Assembly: GCA_012839035.1 (NCBI GenBank)
Contig: DUOB01000076.1
Coordinates: 54,176-118,175 of the forward strand
Length of the DNA: 64,000 nt
Direction: 5' to 3'
Source of the DNA: Propionibacterium sp.
GTDB lineage: Bacteria > Actinomycetota > Actinomycetes > Propionibacteriales > Propionibacteriaceae
Of the stretch, positions 55,966-64,000 are shown piece by piece. Made by a program: the position numbers and the translations under genes. The notes under the pieces are model-generated. The model saw nothing but the letters and a program-made list of their open reading frames with translations, was not told the DNA's origin and did no database searches. Position 1 is the stretch's first letter; the number at the start of each line of letters is the position of its first letter.

Positions 55966-57201
55966 GTGCCCGATCAAATCCCGACCACGGGTCATCCACT
56001 TCCCGAGTTGAGCCCGATCGACCAGCGCATCCTTGGCGCACTGATGGAAAAACAGCGGACCGTCCCGGCGAGCTATCCGCTCAGCCTCAACGCTGTCCGC
56101 ACGGCCTGCAACCAGACCAGCAGTCGAGAACCGGTCACCGACTATGACGCCCAGACCCTCGAAACCCAGCTCCAGGACCTCAAGCGCCGTGGCCTGGCCA
56201 AAGTGGTCTGGACCGGGAGACCGGCGCGAACACTGAAGTTTCACGAGCTGCTGACCGAGCGGCTGGGCCTGGCACCGGACGAAGCCGCACTGATCACGGT
56301 CCTGCTGCTCCGCGGCGCACAGGCCCCCGGTGAGCTCAAGACCCGCACCGAACGGTTGCACCGCTTCGCCGACCGACAGCAGGTCGAGGAGTGTCTCGAC
56401 CGGCTCGCGGACCGGCACGTGCCCCTGGTCCGCAGGCTTGATCGGCAGGCCGGCCAGCATGATCACCGCTGGCGCCACCTGCTGGGCCCGACTCCCGGTG
56501 ACACCCCTGCCCCCGCCCGGGTTCCGACCGTTGACCGGGAGGCTGTTCTCACTGACGGTTCGGCTGCACGCGACGCCCGGATGGTGGCCGCCTATGACTC
56601 GGCGGCTGAGGCGTACGCGGAGAGATTCGGCGCCCAACTCGACCACCAACCCTTCGACCGCTGGCTGCTCACCCGGGTCGCCGAGTTGACCGACGGGCCG
56701 GTCGCCGATGTCGGCTGCGGCCCCGGGCAGACAACCCGGGTGCTGGCCGATGCCGGGGCGGACGTCACGGGATTCGATCTGTCTCCCGGGATGGTGGAGG
56801 TCGCCCGCGCATCCCATCCGGACCTGGCCTTCGAGACCGGGGATCTGTTGAAGCTCCTGCGCCCGCCAACCGCCGCGGCCTGGGGAGCCATCACCGGATG
56901 GTTCGCGTTGGTCCACCATGCCGAGTCCGAACTACCGGACGCGGCGGGTGCGCTCGCCCGCGTCCTCGCTCCGGGTGGCTGGCTGGCCCTCGCCCTCCAT
57001 GCCGGCAACGAGATTCACCACGACGCCGACTTCCTGGGGCAGGGAGTGAGTCTCGACTTCGTGCGGCACGATCCCGCCGCCGTCCTGCAGGCGATCTCCG
57101 CCGCCGGACTGGAGACCGTCGAACGCTATGTGCGGGGTCCTGTTGCCGGGGTCGAGGAATCAACGGACCGGTTCTACGTGCTGGCGCGCAAGCCTGCGTG
57201 A
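55966..57201 (+). CDS. Fusion of YceH/DUF480 winged-helix protein and SAM-dependent methyltransferase
   Basis: A 411-residue protein starting at GTG 55966. Residues about 12-175 are a complete YceH/DUF480 domain of two winged helices (LSPIDQRILGALMEKQRTVP, SYPLSLNAVRTACNQTSSR, LLLRGAQAPGELKTRTERLH). After a linker, residues about 200-411 form a class I methyltransferase with motif I VADVGCGPGQTTRVL (246-260) and GFDLSPGMVEVAR. The fused order suggests DNA-linked or regulator-linked methylation, but neither part has a known substrate. Confidence 0.88.
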   Translation: MPDQIPTTGHPLPELSPIDQRILGALMEKQRTVPASYPLSLNAVRTACNQTSSREPVTDYDAQTLETQLQDLKRRGLAKVVWTGRPARTLKFHELLTERLGLAPDEAALITVLLLRGAQAPGELKTRTERLHRFADRQQVEECLDRLADRHVPLVRRLDRQAGQHDHRWRHLLGPTPGDTPAPARVPTVDREAVLTDGSAARDARMVAAYDSAAEAYAERFGAQLDHQPFDRWLLTRVAELTDGPVADVGCGPGQTTRVLADAGADVTGFDLSPGMVEVARASHPDLAFETGDLLKLLRPPTAAAWGAITGWFALVHHAESELPDAAGALARVLAPGGWLALALHAGNEIHHDADFLGQGVSLDFVRHDPAAVLQAISAAGLETVERYVRGPVAGVEESTDRFYVLARKPA

Positions 57202-57321
57202 CCCTCGGGGATCGATCCCGGCATGCCCGGCCACCTAGCTCACCCGGGGGCGATCCTCCTGGTGTGCTCACCAGATACGCATCAACAGGAGACCACCCCG
57301 GACGTCAGTACATTGGATGGC

Positions 57322-58602
57322 GTGACCGAACCGAACCAGCGCCGCAGGGTTGCGATCGCCTGTCAGGGCGGCGGCAGCCACACGGCCTTCACCGCAGGCG
57401 TGCTGAGCAGGTGTTTCGAGTCCGACGTGCTGGCTGACTACGAGATCGTCGGGCTCAGCGGTTCCTCAGGCGCTGCGGTCTGCGCCTTGGTCGCGTGGTC
57501 CACGCTCGTCCGGGATCTTCACGAGAACGCCAGCACCCTTCTGGAGCGCTTCTGGTCGGCGACCTCGACGTCGCTCCCGGTCGAACGAGCCCTCAACACG
57601 ATGATGTTGTGGGGCTCCCGGGTGGCCGAACAATTCGGTGCCGCCAACCTGAGCCCCTATGACTCGTTCCTTTCGGCCTGGTCCACCGAGCACCTGCGCT
57701 CGATGGTGCGTTCGGTGATCGACTTCGAGGGTCTCTCCGAGCTGGCCACCAAGCCCAACGCCCCGCTGCTTCTCCTCGGGGCGGTCGACATGGTGTCGGG
57801 CCGGTCGACGACCTTCAACAGCCGCTCGGGCGAGGTCAACGCCGACGCCGTGCTGGAGGCCGCCGCGATCCCGAACCTGGTGCGCTCCCCCGCCCAGGTC
57901 TCTGCCTATATGGATGCCCACGTCGCCCAGAACCCACCGGTGCGGGGGCTCCTGGAAGCCCAGCCCGACGAAATCTGGGTCATCCAGATCAATCCGACGT
58001 CGATCGACTATGAGCCGAGCTCTGTGGCAGAAATCACGAGCCGCCGCAGTGAGCTGACCAGCAACCTCGCGTTGCTGCAGGAGATCGGCTCCATTGAGAT
58101 CTTCGACGAGCTCATCGCACGCGGTGAGCTCAAACCCGAGCGGGTCCGACCGGTCACGATCCGGCTGCTCGAGATGGACCGCCCGCCCGGCTCCATGCGC
58201 TGGAGCCACAACTCCCGGCTCAATCGCGACCCCCGTTTCATCCGTGAGCTCATTGCGATGGGCAAGGTGCAGGCCGAGGACTTCATCGCAGCCACGCAGT
58301 TCGAGCGGGCCTGGCAGGCCCGCGACAGCGAGGGCATGCTCGATCATGTTGCGCTCGGGTGCACGGTGTCGGTCGATCTGCCCGGTTGGCAGCAGAAGCA
58401 CACCAAGGATCCGGTGGTCGTCGAGCGATTCTTCACCGTGGATCTCCCCGGCAAAGTCACCATCAACCTCACCCGCAAACGGACCTATCGGCACGCGGTC
58501 ACGTGGGAAGTGCGGACGCCGGGAGCCGATGCCTTCGGCCGCGGCACCGCCGAGGTCACCGTGCGTGACGGTTTGATCACCGACTTCAAACTGCGTTACT
58601 GA
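57322..58602 (+). CDS. Patatin-like protein with C-terminal SnoaL/NTF2-like domain
   Basis: A 426-residue protein starting at GTG 57322 (VTEPNQRRRVAIACQGGGS). The oxyanion glycines are present (CQGGGSHTAFTAGVL). The nucleophile elbow reads S-G-S-S-G within VGLSGSSGAAVCAL, not the usual G-x-S-x-G. The dyad Asp lies in AYMDAHVAQNPPV, where D-A-H replaces the typical D-G-G/A. Residues about 335-426 (MLDHVALGCTVSVDL to AEVTVRDGLITDF) look like an NTF2-like fold. It could be a divergent phospholipase. It precedes the P-type ATPase by 22 bases. Confidence 0.8.
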   Translation: MTEPNQRRRVAIACQGGGSHTAFTAGVLSRCFESDVLADYEIVGLSGSSGAAVCALVAWSTLVRDLHENASTLLERFWSATSTSLPVERALNTMMLWGSRVAEQFGAANLSPYDSFLSAWSTEHLRSMVRSVIDFEGLSELATKPNAPLLLLGAVDMVSGRSTTFNSRSGEVNADAVLEAAAIPNLVRSPAQVSAYMDAHVAQNPPVRGLLEAQPDEIWVIQINPTSIDYEPSSVAEITSRRSELTSNLALLQEIGSIEIFDELIARGELKPERVRPVTIRLLEMDRPPGSMRWSHNSRLNRDPRFIRELIAMGKVQAEDFIAATQFERAWQARDSEGMLDHVALGCTVSVDLPGWQQKHTKDPVVVERFFTVDLPGKVTINLTRKRTYRHAVTWEVRTPGADAFGRGTAEVTVRDGLITDFKLRY

Positions 58603-58624
58603 CTAACCCGGCCCGAAAGGGATC

Positions 58625-61333
58625 ATGGCAACCGACAGCGAACTTGGCCAACAACTCCCGATCCACGCACAGAGCGTCGAGGAGGTGGTTGCCGGCGGAC
58701 AGGACGGTCTGAGCGCGACCGTTGCTGCGGAACGACTCGCCGCGCATGGCCCGAACGCCCTCCCCGCGGCCGAACCCGAGACTGCTCTGCGCCGGTTCCT
58801 CCGCCAGTTCCACGACCCGATGATCTATGTCCTTCTGGTCGCGGCCGTCTTCACCGGCGTGCTCGGTCAGGTGTTCGACACGATCGTCATCGTCGCGGTC
58901 GTGCTGATCAACGCCCTCGTCGGCTTCATCCAGGAGGGTCGGGCTGCGGACGCCCTGGAGAGCATCCGCGGGATGTTGCGGTTGGAGGCGAAGGTACGCC
59001 GGGACGGTGCCTGGACCGTCATCCCTGCGGAGGACATCGTGCCGGGGGATCTGGTCCGGCTGGCGGCCGGTGACCGGATCCCGGCGGATCTGCGGATCAT
59101 CGACGCCACCAACATGCGCATCGAGGAGTCCGCGCTGACCGGCGAATCGGTGCCTTCGGAGAAGGGCCCGGAGGCGGTGGCCCGGGATGCGGCGCTGGGC
59201 GACCGGAGCTCGATGGCGTACGCGGGGACCACCGCCGTCAGTGGCAGCGCTCGCGGGATCGTCACCGGGACCGGCATCGACACGGAGATCGGGCGGATCA
59301 CCGAGATGTTGGCCGACGTGGAGTCGATGGAGACCCCGTTGACCCGTTCGATGACGAAGTTCTCCAAGATGCTGGCGGTGCTGGCGGTGGGCATGGCGAT
59401 CGCGATGGCTCTCATCGCGGGGCTGGTGCACCACTATCCCCTGGCCGAGTTGGTCATGGCCTCGATCAGCTTCGCGGTCGCCGCCATCCCCGAAGGACTC
59501 CCGGCGGTGCTGACGATCACCCTGGCCCTGGGCGTGCAGCGGATGGCCAACCGCAATGCGATCACGCGCCGGATGGGATCGGTGGAGACCCTCGGGTCGG
59601 TCACGACGATCTGCTCCGACAAGACCGGCACGTTGACCCGCAACGAGATGACGGTGCGGACAGTGGTCACTCCTGCGGACACCTATCTGGTGACCGGCAC
59701 CGGTTACGATCCCGGCGACGGTGACGTCACCCATCAGGACGGTACGCCGGCCACGCTAGCCCATCACCACGATCTGTTCGCGATCGCCGAGGTGGCCGAG
59801 CGTGCCAACGACGCGACGGTCCAGCAGCGCGACGACCACTGGGCCGTCGCGGGTGACCCGACCGACGGTGGCGTCCGCACGTTCGCGCTGAAGGCCGGGG
59901 CCTCCGGGTCGGACCAGAACCGTCTGGCGGTCGTGCCGTTCGACTCGGCCCACAAATACATGGCCACCCTCGACAGGCACGTGAACAACTCCGGCGATCT
60001 CGTCATTCACCTCAAGGGCGCCCCGGACCGGCTGCTCGACCGCTGCGACCGGCAGGGCACCGGCCTGAACGAGACCGAGCCCCTCGACCGTGAGCGCTGG
60101 GAGGAGGAAATGCACCGTCTCGGGGGGCAGGGTCTTCGCGTACTGGCGGCGGCTGCACGCAAGGCCGAACCCGGCACCACGACCCTCGAGCTGGCGGACG
60201 TGGATGCGGGTGGGTTCGTATTCCTGGGGCTGTACGGGATCATCGATCCGCCCCGGCAGGAGGCCACGGACGCGATTGCGACCGTGCACAACGCCGGCAT
60301 CGACGTGAAGATGATCACCGGCGACCATGCCGATACGGCCCGTGCGATCGCGAGTGAGATGGGCATCGGCGATCGGGTGATCACCGGGGCGGAACTCGAG
60401 CGGGCGACGGACGAGGAATTGCGGCAGATCGTCCGCGACCACGACATTTATGCGCGCACCAGCCCGGAACACAAGCTCCGGCTCGTGACCGCCCTGCAGG
60501 CCAACGGACACGTGGTGGCGATGACCGGTGATGGGGTCAACGATGCCCCGTCGCTGAAGAAGTCGGACGTGGGTGTCGCCATGGGGATCAAGGGCACGGA
60601 GGCGACCAAGGACGCCGCCGATGTGGTGCTCGCGGATGACAACTTCGCCTCCATCGCGGCCGCGGTGGAGATGGGCCGGACGATCTATGACAATCTCAAG
60701 AAGGCGATCGTGTTCATGCTGCCCACGAACGGTGGGCAGGGCCTGGTGATCCTCGCAGCGATGGTGGTGGGCATGTCACCCCTCCCGATCACACCGCTGC
60801 AGGTGTTGTGGATCAACCTGATCACGGCGATCACCCTGTGTCTGGCCCTGGCGTTCGAACCGCCCGAGCCGGGCATCATGAACAGGCCCCCGCGCGACCC
60901 GCGGGAGTCGTTGCTCAACGCCGAGGCGATCCTGCGGATCTCCTATGTGTCGGTCCTCGTCGGTGGCTTGGCGATCGGCGCTTTCCTGATCTCGCAGAGC
61001 CAGGGTCTGGGGGCCGCGGAATCCCGCACGATCACCGTCAACACCCTCATCGTCGGCCAGATCTTCTATCTCCTCGCCGCCCGCTTCAGCCGCGCCCGGT
61101 CGCTGCGCAAGGAGCTGTTCACCACCAACCCCATCGCCTGGATCTGCATCGGCTTGATGATCCTGCTGCAGTTGGCGTTCGTGCACCTTCCGTTCATGCA
61201 GGTTGCCTTCGGCACGACCCATGTCGGTCTGACCGACTGGGCAGTCCCCCTGCTGGCGGGCGTGCTCGTGTTCGGCGTCGTGGAACTGGATAAGGCGATC
61301 CGGCGTGCGATCGAGGCCCGCGCAACCGGCTGA
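58625..61333 (+). CDS. P-type cation-transporting ATPase (P2 type)
   Basis: A 902-residue pump. The N-terminal cation-ATPase domain (GLSATVAAERLAAHGPNALP) leads to the actuator TGES (ESALTGESVPSEK). The helix 4 motif is AIPEGLPAVLTI. The phosphorylated Asp lies in SDKTGTLT (D332), and KGAPDRLLDRC, MITGDHADTA and MTGDGVNDAPSLKKSDVG follow. The C-terminal membrane domain has helices with LQVLWINLITA. The PEGLP motif fits Ca2+- or Na+-type P2 pumps, but the ion is not fixed by sequence. It probably shares transcription with the patatin-like gene upstream. Confidence 0.95.
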   Translation: MATDSELGQQLPIHAQSVEEVVAGGQDGLSATVAAERLAAHGPNALPAAEPETALRRFLRQFHDPMIYVLLVAAVFTGVLGQVFDTIVIVAVVLINALVGFIQEGRAADALESIRGMLRLEAKVRRDGAWTVIPAEDIVPGDLVRLAAGDRIPADLRIIDATNMRIEESALTGESVPSEKGPEAVARDAALGDRSSMAYAGTTAVSGSARGIVTGTGIDTEIGRITEMLADVESMETPLTRSMTKFSKMLAVLAVGMAIAMALIAGLVHHYPLAELVMASISFAVAAIPEGLPAVLTITLALGVQRMANRNAITRRMGSVETLGSVTTICSDKTGTLTRNEMTVRTVVTPADTYLVTGTGYDPGDGDVTHQDGTPATLAHHHDLFAIAEVAERANDATVQQRDDHWAVAGDPTDGGVRTFALKAGASGSDQNRLAVVPFDSAHKYMATLDRHVNNSGDLVIHLKGAPDRLLDRCDRQGTGLNETEPLDRERWEEEMHRLGGQGLRVLAAAARKAEPGTTTLELADVDAGGFVFLGLYGIIDPPRQEATDAIATVHNAGIDVKMITGDHADTARAIASEMGIGDRVITGAELERATDEELRQIVRDHDIYARTSPEHKLRLVTALQANGHVVAMTGDGVNDAPSLKKSDVGVAMGIKGTEATKDAADVVLADDNFASIAAAVEMGRTIYDNLKKAIVFMLPTNGGQGLVILAAMVVGMSPLPITPLQVLWINLITAITLCLALAFEPPEPGIMNRPPRDPRESLLNAEAILRISYVSVLVGGLAIGAFLISQSQGLGAAESRTITVNTLIVGQIFYLLAARFSRARSLRKELFTTNPIAWICIGLMILLQLAFVHLPFMQVAFGTTHVGLTDWAVPLLAGVLVFGVVELDKAIRRAIEARATG

Positions 61334-61407
61334 CGTCCGGCGATCGGCCCGGCAGCGTCAGGATCGCAAGACCGACGGCGTCAGGTTCTTCGTGCGCGCG
61401 ACGACGT

Positions 61408-61896
61408 TCATGGCGTGGTGGGTGTCTCCCAGCTTCTGTCAGGCCTGACCACCGACAGGATCCGTTGGCTGATCGCCAGCATCTGCTCGACCTGTTCGGG
61501 TTCGAGTTGATCGAACACGAGCTCCCGGACGTCCTCGACGTGTTGGGGGGCGAGCCCTTCGAGGGCAGCCAGTCCGGCATCGGTGAGGGTGGCGAGCGTA
61601 TACCGACCATCCGTCGGGTCCGGCTGCCGGCGTACCCATCCCCGCTTCTCCAGGCGGCCCACCATCTGCGACAGCCGAGACAGCGACGCCTGGGCGAACT
61701 CGGCGAGCACGCTCATGCGCAGCGTACGGTCGGGAGCATCGGAAAGCCCCGCCAACACGTGATAGTCGACGAGCCCGAGGCCGGCCGCCTTCTTGAGCCG
61801 CTGATCCAGCGCCGCCGGCAGCTGAATCGTCACCCCAACGAGAGCGAGCCAGGCCGCTCGTTCATCCGTGCTCAGCCAACGGGAGGAAGTCGCCAT
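61408..61896 (-). CDS. MarR-family transcriptional regulator
   Basis: A 162-residue winged-helix protein. The DNA-binding segment is LRMSVLAEFAQASLSRLSQMVGRLEKRGWVRRQ, with wing DPTDGRYTLATLT. It is divergent from an aldehyde dehydrogenase gene and likely controls it and itself. ATG 61896 is preferred; a GTG at 61917 would add seven residues. Confidence 0.9.
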   Translation of the reverse strand: MATSSRWLSTDERAAWLALVGVTIQLPAALDQRLKKAAGLGLVDYHVLAGLSDAPDRTLRMSVLAEFAQASLSRLSQMVGRLEKRGWVRRQPDPTDGRYTLATLTDAGLAALEGLAPQHVEDVRELVFDQLEPEQVEQMLAISQRILSVVRPDRSWETPTTP

Positions 61897-61911
61897 CACG
61901 TCAGCGTACAG

Positions 61912-61925
61912 CTTCACCGTTGAAG
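61912..61925. promoter_or_regulatory. Inverted repeat, candidate MarR operator
   Basis: CTTCA-CCGT-TGAAG is a perfect 5-bp inverted repeat in the divergent gap between the MarR and aldehyde dehydrogenase genes, where an operator is expected. It is short, so support is modest. Confidence 0.35.
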
Positions 61926-62004
61926 TGAAAGAGTCCTGTTCCGGGGGAATTGGCTACTCTTGAGTATCCCCCCTCAATTGGCCTCTGAACCTCCGGGAGC
62001 AGCC

Positions 62005-63699
62005 ATGCCGGGCACGCGTGACCTCGACCAAGCCATCGCTCGACTCGCCACCGGTGTCGCGCGCTGGGCCAACCGCTCGGTGGCAGAGCGGGCCGCGCTC
62101 GTCCGAGCCACCCATGCAACGATCGGGGCCACCGCCGAGGCGTGGGTCGAGGCTGCCGTGGCTGCCAAGGGCGGACCGCAACCTCGAGTCGAGGCGGAGG
62201 AATGGCTTTCGGGCCCGTACGCCGCACTCGGCGGGTTCCTGGGCACCGCGAAGAGTCTCGATGCGCTGGCGAAGGGCCGCTCCCCCGCTGCCGGCCTCCG
62301 GGTCGGATCGGCGCCGGGTGACCGGACGACGCTGCGCATCCTGCCGACGAACGCTCAGGAATGGACGCTGTTCAACGGGTTCAGCGCCACGGCATGGCTG
62401 AAGCCCGGAGTGACGGCGGATCAGGCTCGCAAGGAGGCGGGACTCGGTGCCCGACGTCTGGGTGAGGACGGTGGAGTCGCCGTGGTGCTCGGCGCCGGGA
62501 ACGTCAGTTCGATCGGCCCCCTCGACGTGCTCGATCAGCTCGTCGCGCACAACCGGGCGAGCGTACTGAAAGTGAACCCCACCCTCGCCGGCCTGCTCCC
62601 CGTCTATGAAGCCGCCCTCGCGCCCCTGATCGAGGCGGACCTGCTGTGGCTGATCGACGGCGACGCGGAGGTGGGCGAGGCCCTCGTGCACCACCCGGGG
62701 ATTTCGCACGTGCATCTCACGGGCAGTCGGCGTACCCACGACGCGATCGTCTGGGGCACCGGCGAGGAGGGCGAGCAGCGCCGCGCATCCGGGGAGCCCG
62801 CCGTGACGACGTCGGTGAGCAGTGAGCTCGGCTGCGTCTCCCCCTGCATCATCGTCCCCGGCGAGTGGAGCCCGGCCGACCTGCGCTATCAGGCCGAGCA
62901 CGTCGTCAGCCAGCGACTGCACAACGCCGGTCACAACTGCATCGCCACCCAGGTGCTCCTCATCAGCCGCGACTGGCATCAGCGCATCGAGTTCCTCACC
63001 GAGATCCGCAAGGTGCTGCGTGAATTGCCGGAGCGTTCGCCCTGGTATCCCGGATCCGCCGACGCCATGGCCCAGTTCGCCGAGGCGCACGTGCAGGCGG
63101 AGAAGCACGACGGCTGCTATCTCGTGGACCTGCCGGCGCGGCACGATGATCCGCTGTTCACCACGGAGTTCTTCGCCCCGGCCCTCGCGCACACGATGCT
63201 GGCGGGCACGGGCTCTGCGTACGTCCGCGAAGCCGTCCGCTTCGCCAACGAACGACTCGACGGCACACTCGGCGCCGGGATCATCATCACGCCCGAGTCA
63301 CGTGAAGCGATGGGGCCCTTGTTCGACGAGGCGATCGCGGAGCTGCGCTACGGTGCGATCGGGATCAACGTCTGGACAGGGTTCATCTTCGCGTTGCACT
63401 CGGCGCCCTGGGGTGCGTACCCCGGCCACACCCTCGACGAGATCGGCAGCGGCATGGGGGTCGTGCACAACTCGCTCCTGCTGGCCGGGACCGAGCGCGT
63501 CGTCGCCGAGGGCCCGTTCCGGCCGTTCCCCGAGTCACTGAAGGCCGTGCGGCACGGGCACCCGGGGCTCGTCCGCAAGCCGCCGTGGTTCGTCACGTCA
63601 CGGACGGCGTTGGAGACGGGGCGACGGATGGTGGAGTACGCGCAAGACCCTGCCTGGCGGAGCCTGCTTCCCATCGTGCCCGCGGCGTTCCGGGGCTGA
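62005..63699 (+). CDS. Aldehyde dehydrogenase family protein
   Basis: A 564-residue protein, longer than classical ALDHs. The catalytic Cys is in NAGHNCIATQV. The general-base Glu is in SSELGCVSPCII, where classical enzymes have ELGGKSP. The cofactor-site lysine is in SVLKVNPTLAG, with ISHVHLTGS downstream. ATG 62005 has gggag upstream; a TTG at 61960 is an unlikely longer start. It is likely under the divergent MarR regulator. The substrate is unknown. Confidence 0.88.
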   Translation: MPGTRDLDQAIARLATGVARWANRSVAERAALVRATHATIGATAEAWVEAAVAAKGGPQPRVEAEEWLSGPYAALGGFLGTAKSLDALAKGRSPAAGLRVGSAPGDRTTLRILPTNAQEWTLFNGFSATAWLKPGVTADQARKEAGLGARRLGEDGGVAVVLGAGNVSSIGPLDVLDQLVAHNRASVLKVNPTLAGLLPVYEAALAPLIEADLLWLIDGDAEVGEALVHHPGISHVHLTGSRRTHDAIVWGTGEEGEQRRASGEPAVTTSVSSELGCVSPCIIVPGEWSPADLRYQAEHVVSQRLHNAGHNCIATQVLLISRDWHQRIEFLTEIRKVLRELPERSPWYPGSADAMAQFAEAHVQAEKHDGCYLVDLPARHDDPLFTTEFFAPALAHTMLAGTGSAYVREAVRFANERLDGTLGAGIIITPESREAMGPLFDEAIAELRYGAIGINVWTGFIFALHSAPWGAYPGHTLDEIGSGMGVVHNSLLLAGTERVVAEGPFRPFPESLKAVRHGHPGLVRKPPWFVTSRTALETGRRMVEYAQDPAWRSLLPIVPAAFRG

Positions 63700-63740
63700 C
63701 GCCGCTGGTCAACACCCTGTGCAGGCGGAAACCGGGTGTT

Positions 63741-63961
63741 GGTGGCGACCTCCCAACACAAACCCCCACTTCCCAGCACGAAACCCGGGCCTTCGTGGCG
63801 ACCTCCCAACACAACCCCCACTTCCCAGCACGAACGGTGGCCTTCGTGGCGACCTCCCAACACGAACCCCCACTTCCCAGCACGAAAGTGACCTCCCACC
63901 CTGCATGCGCGTTGGGAAGTGCATCTCATGCTGGGAAGTGCCCGGACATGCTGGGAAGTGC
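63741..63961. repeat. Intergenic direct and inverted repeat cluster
   Basis: Three near-identical units of about 42 bases begin with GTGGCGACCTCCCAACAC and end with CACTTCCCAGCACGAA, at about 63742, 63795 and 63846 (spacing 53 and 51). A truncated fourth follows at about 63889. The core then reappears inverted three times as TGGGAAGTGC at 63913, 63932 and 63952 (spacing 19-20). The cluster follows the aldehyde dehydrogenase gene. The minus-strand ORFs across it encode only the repeat and are not credible genes. The remainder of the 63700-64000 stretch shows nothing else I can identify. Confidence 0.9.
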
Positions 63962-64000
63962 TCGATGAAGCAGGTCATCGCTCGGGTTTCAGGCCCTGAC

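Noticed and set aside
63741..63961. CRISPR array
   Set aside because: Spacers would be only 9-11 bases, the units are imperfect and part of the cluster is inverted.
63348..63978. Minus-strand ORFs across the terminal repeats (repeated CWEVG peptides)
   Set aside because: Their sequence is the DNA repeat translated, in overlapping alternative frames, without a start signal or known domain.

Overview
The window is a gene-dense, high-GC chromosomal segment with long spurious antisense ORFs. It has many GTG starts and 4-base stop/start overlaps, and family content typical of Actinobacteria: two mycothiol-linked DinB/SCP-type proteins, an F420-type LLM oxidoreductase, actinobacterial DapD and DapC, GlnA2 and GlnE, a seven-iron ferredoxin and DUF3117. 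From about 18.2 to 35.7 kb the gene order follows, with insertions and losses, a block I recall from Mycobacterium tuberculosis: fdxC-dapC, dapD/dapE, LOG protein, DivIVA-like protein, DUF3117, glgA/glgC, O-methyltransferase, sigE-rseA-htrA-tatB, mrp, DUF1003, MgtE-N protein. Glycogen genes and a monomeric isocitrate dehydrogenase fit a non-mycobacterial actinomycete, perhaps Propionibacteriales; that placement is inference. No tRNA, rRNA, CRISPR array, prophage or insertion sequence was seen.

Layout. 1-6.4 kb: nitrogen control (glnE, glnA2), a partial unknown gene and an SCP-type protein. 6.5-11.1 kb: small membrane and lipoproteins, map, rnpB (RNase P RNA) and a group-3 sigma factor. 11-18 kb: an RNB exonuclease with a zinc-ribbon coiled-coil protein, Xaa-Pro aminopeptidase, CorA, a stress-type membrane protein, a CitE-like lyase and a DinB-type protein. 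18-25 kb: MgtE-N/CBS protein, DUF1003, Mrp, then the envelope-stress operon sigE-rseAB-htrA-tatB. 25-36 kb: lysine/diaminopimelate genes (dapA, dapE, dapD, dapC), glycogen genes (glgC, glgA), ferredoxin and small conserved genes. 36-47 kb: a VanW-type wall protein, a flavin reductase and a complete oligopeptide ABC transporter flanked by two paralogous binding proteins. 47-64 kb: aminopeptidase N, LLM oxidoreductase, MFS transporter, a repeat-bearing membrane metalloprotease, isocitrate dehydrogenase, a YceH-methyltransferase fusion, a patatin-like fusion, a P-type ATPase, and a divergent MarR/aldehyde dehydrogenase pair. The last 300 bases hold an intergenic direct/inverted repeat cluster.

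How the genes work together. Peptide scavenging (Opp proteins, PepN, Xaa-Pro aminopeptidase, MetAP) is one theme and the diaminopimelate branch of lysine and wall synthesis is another. Envelope surveillance is the third: an ECF sigma factor is co-transcribed with its anti-sigma factor, a HtrA protease and TatB. The anti-sigma factor is itself a fusion of an RseA-type zinc-binding domain with an RseB-like extracytoplasmic sensor. The most unusual single gene encodes an inside-out membrane protein (51862-53538). It has a 52-residue repeat domain in the cytoplasm and an anthrax-lethal-factor-like zincin domain outside.
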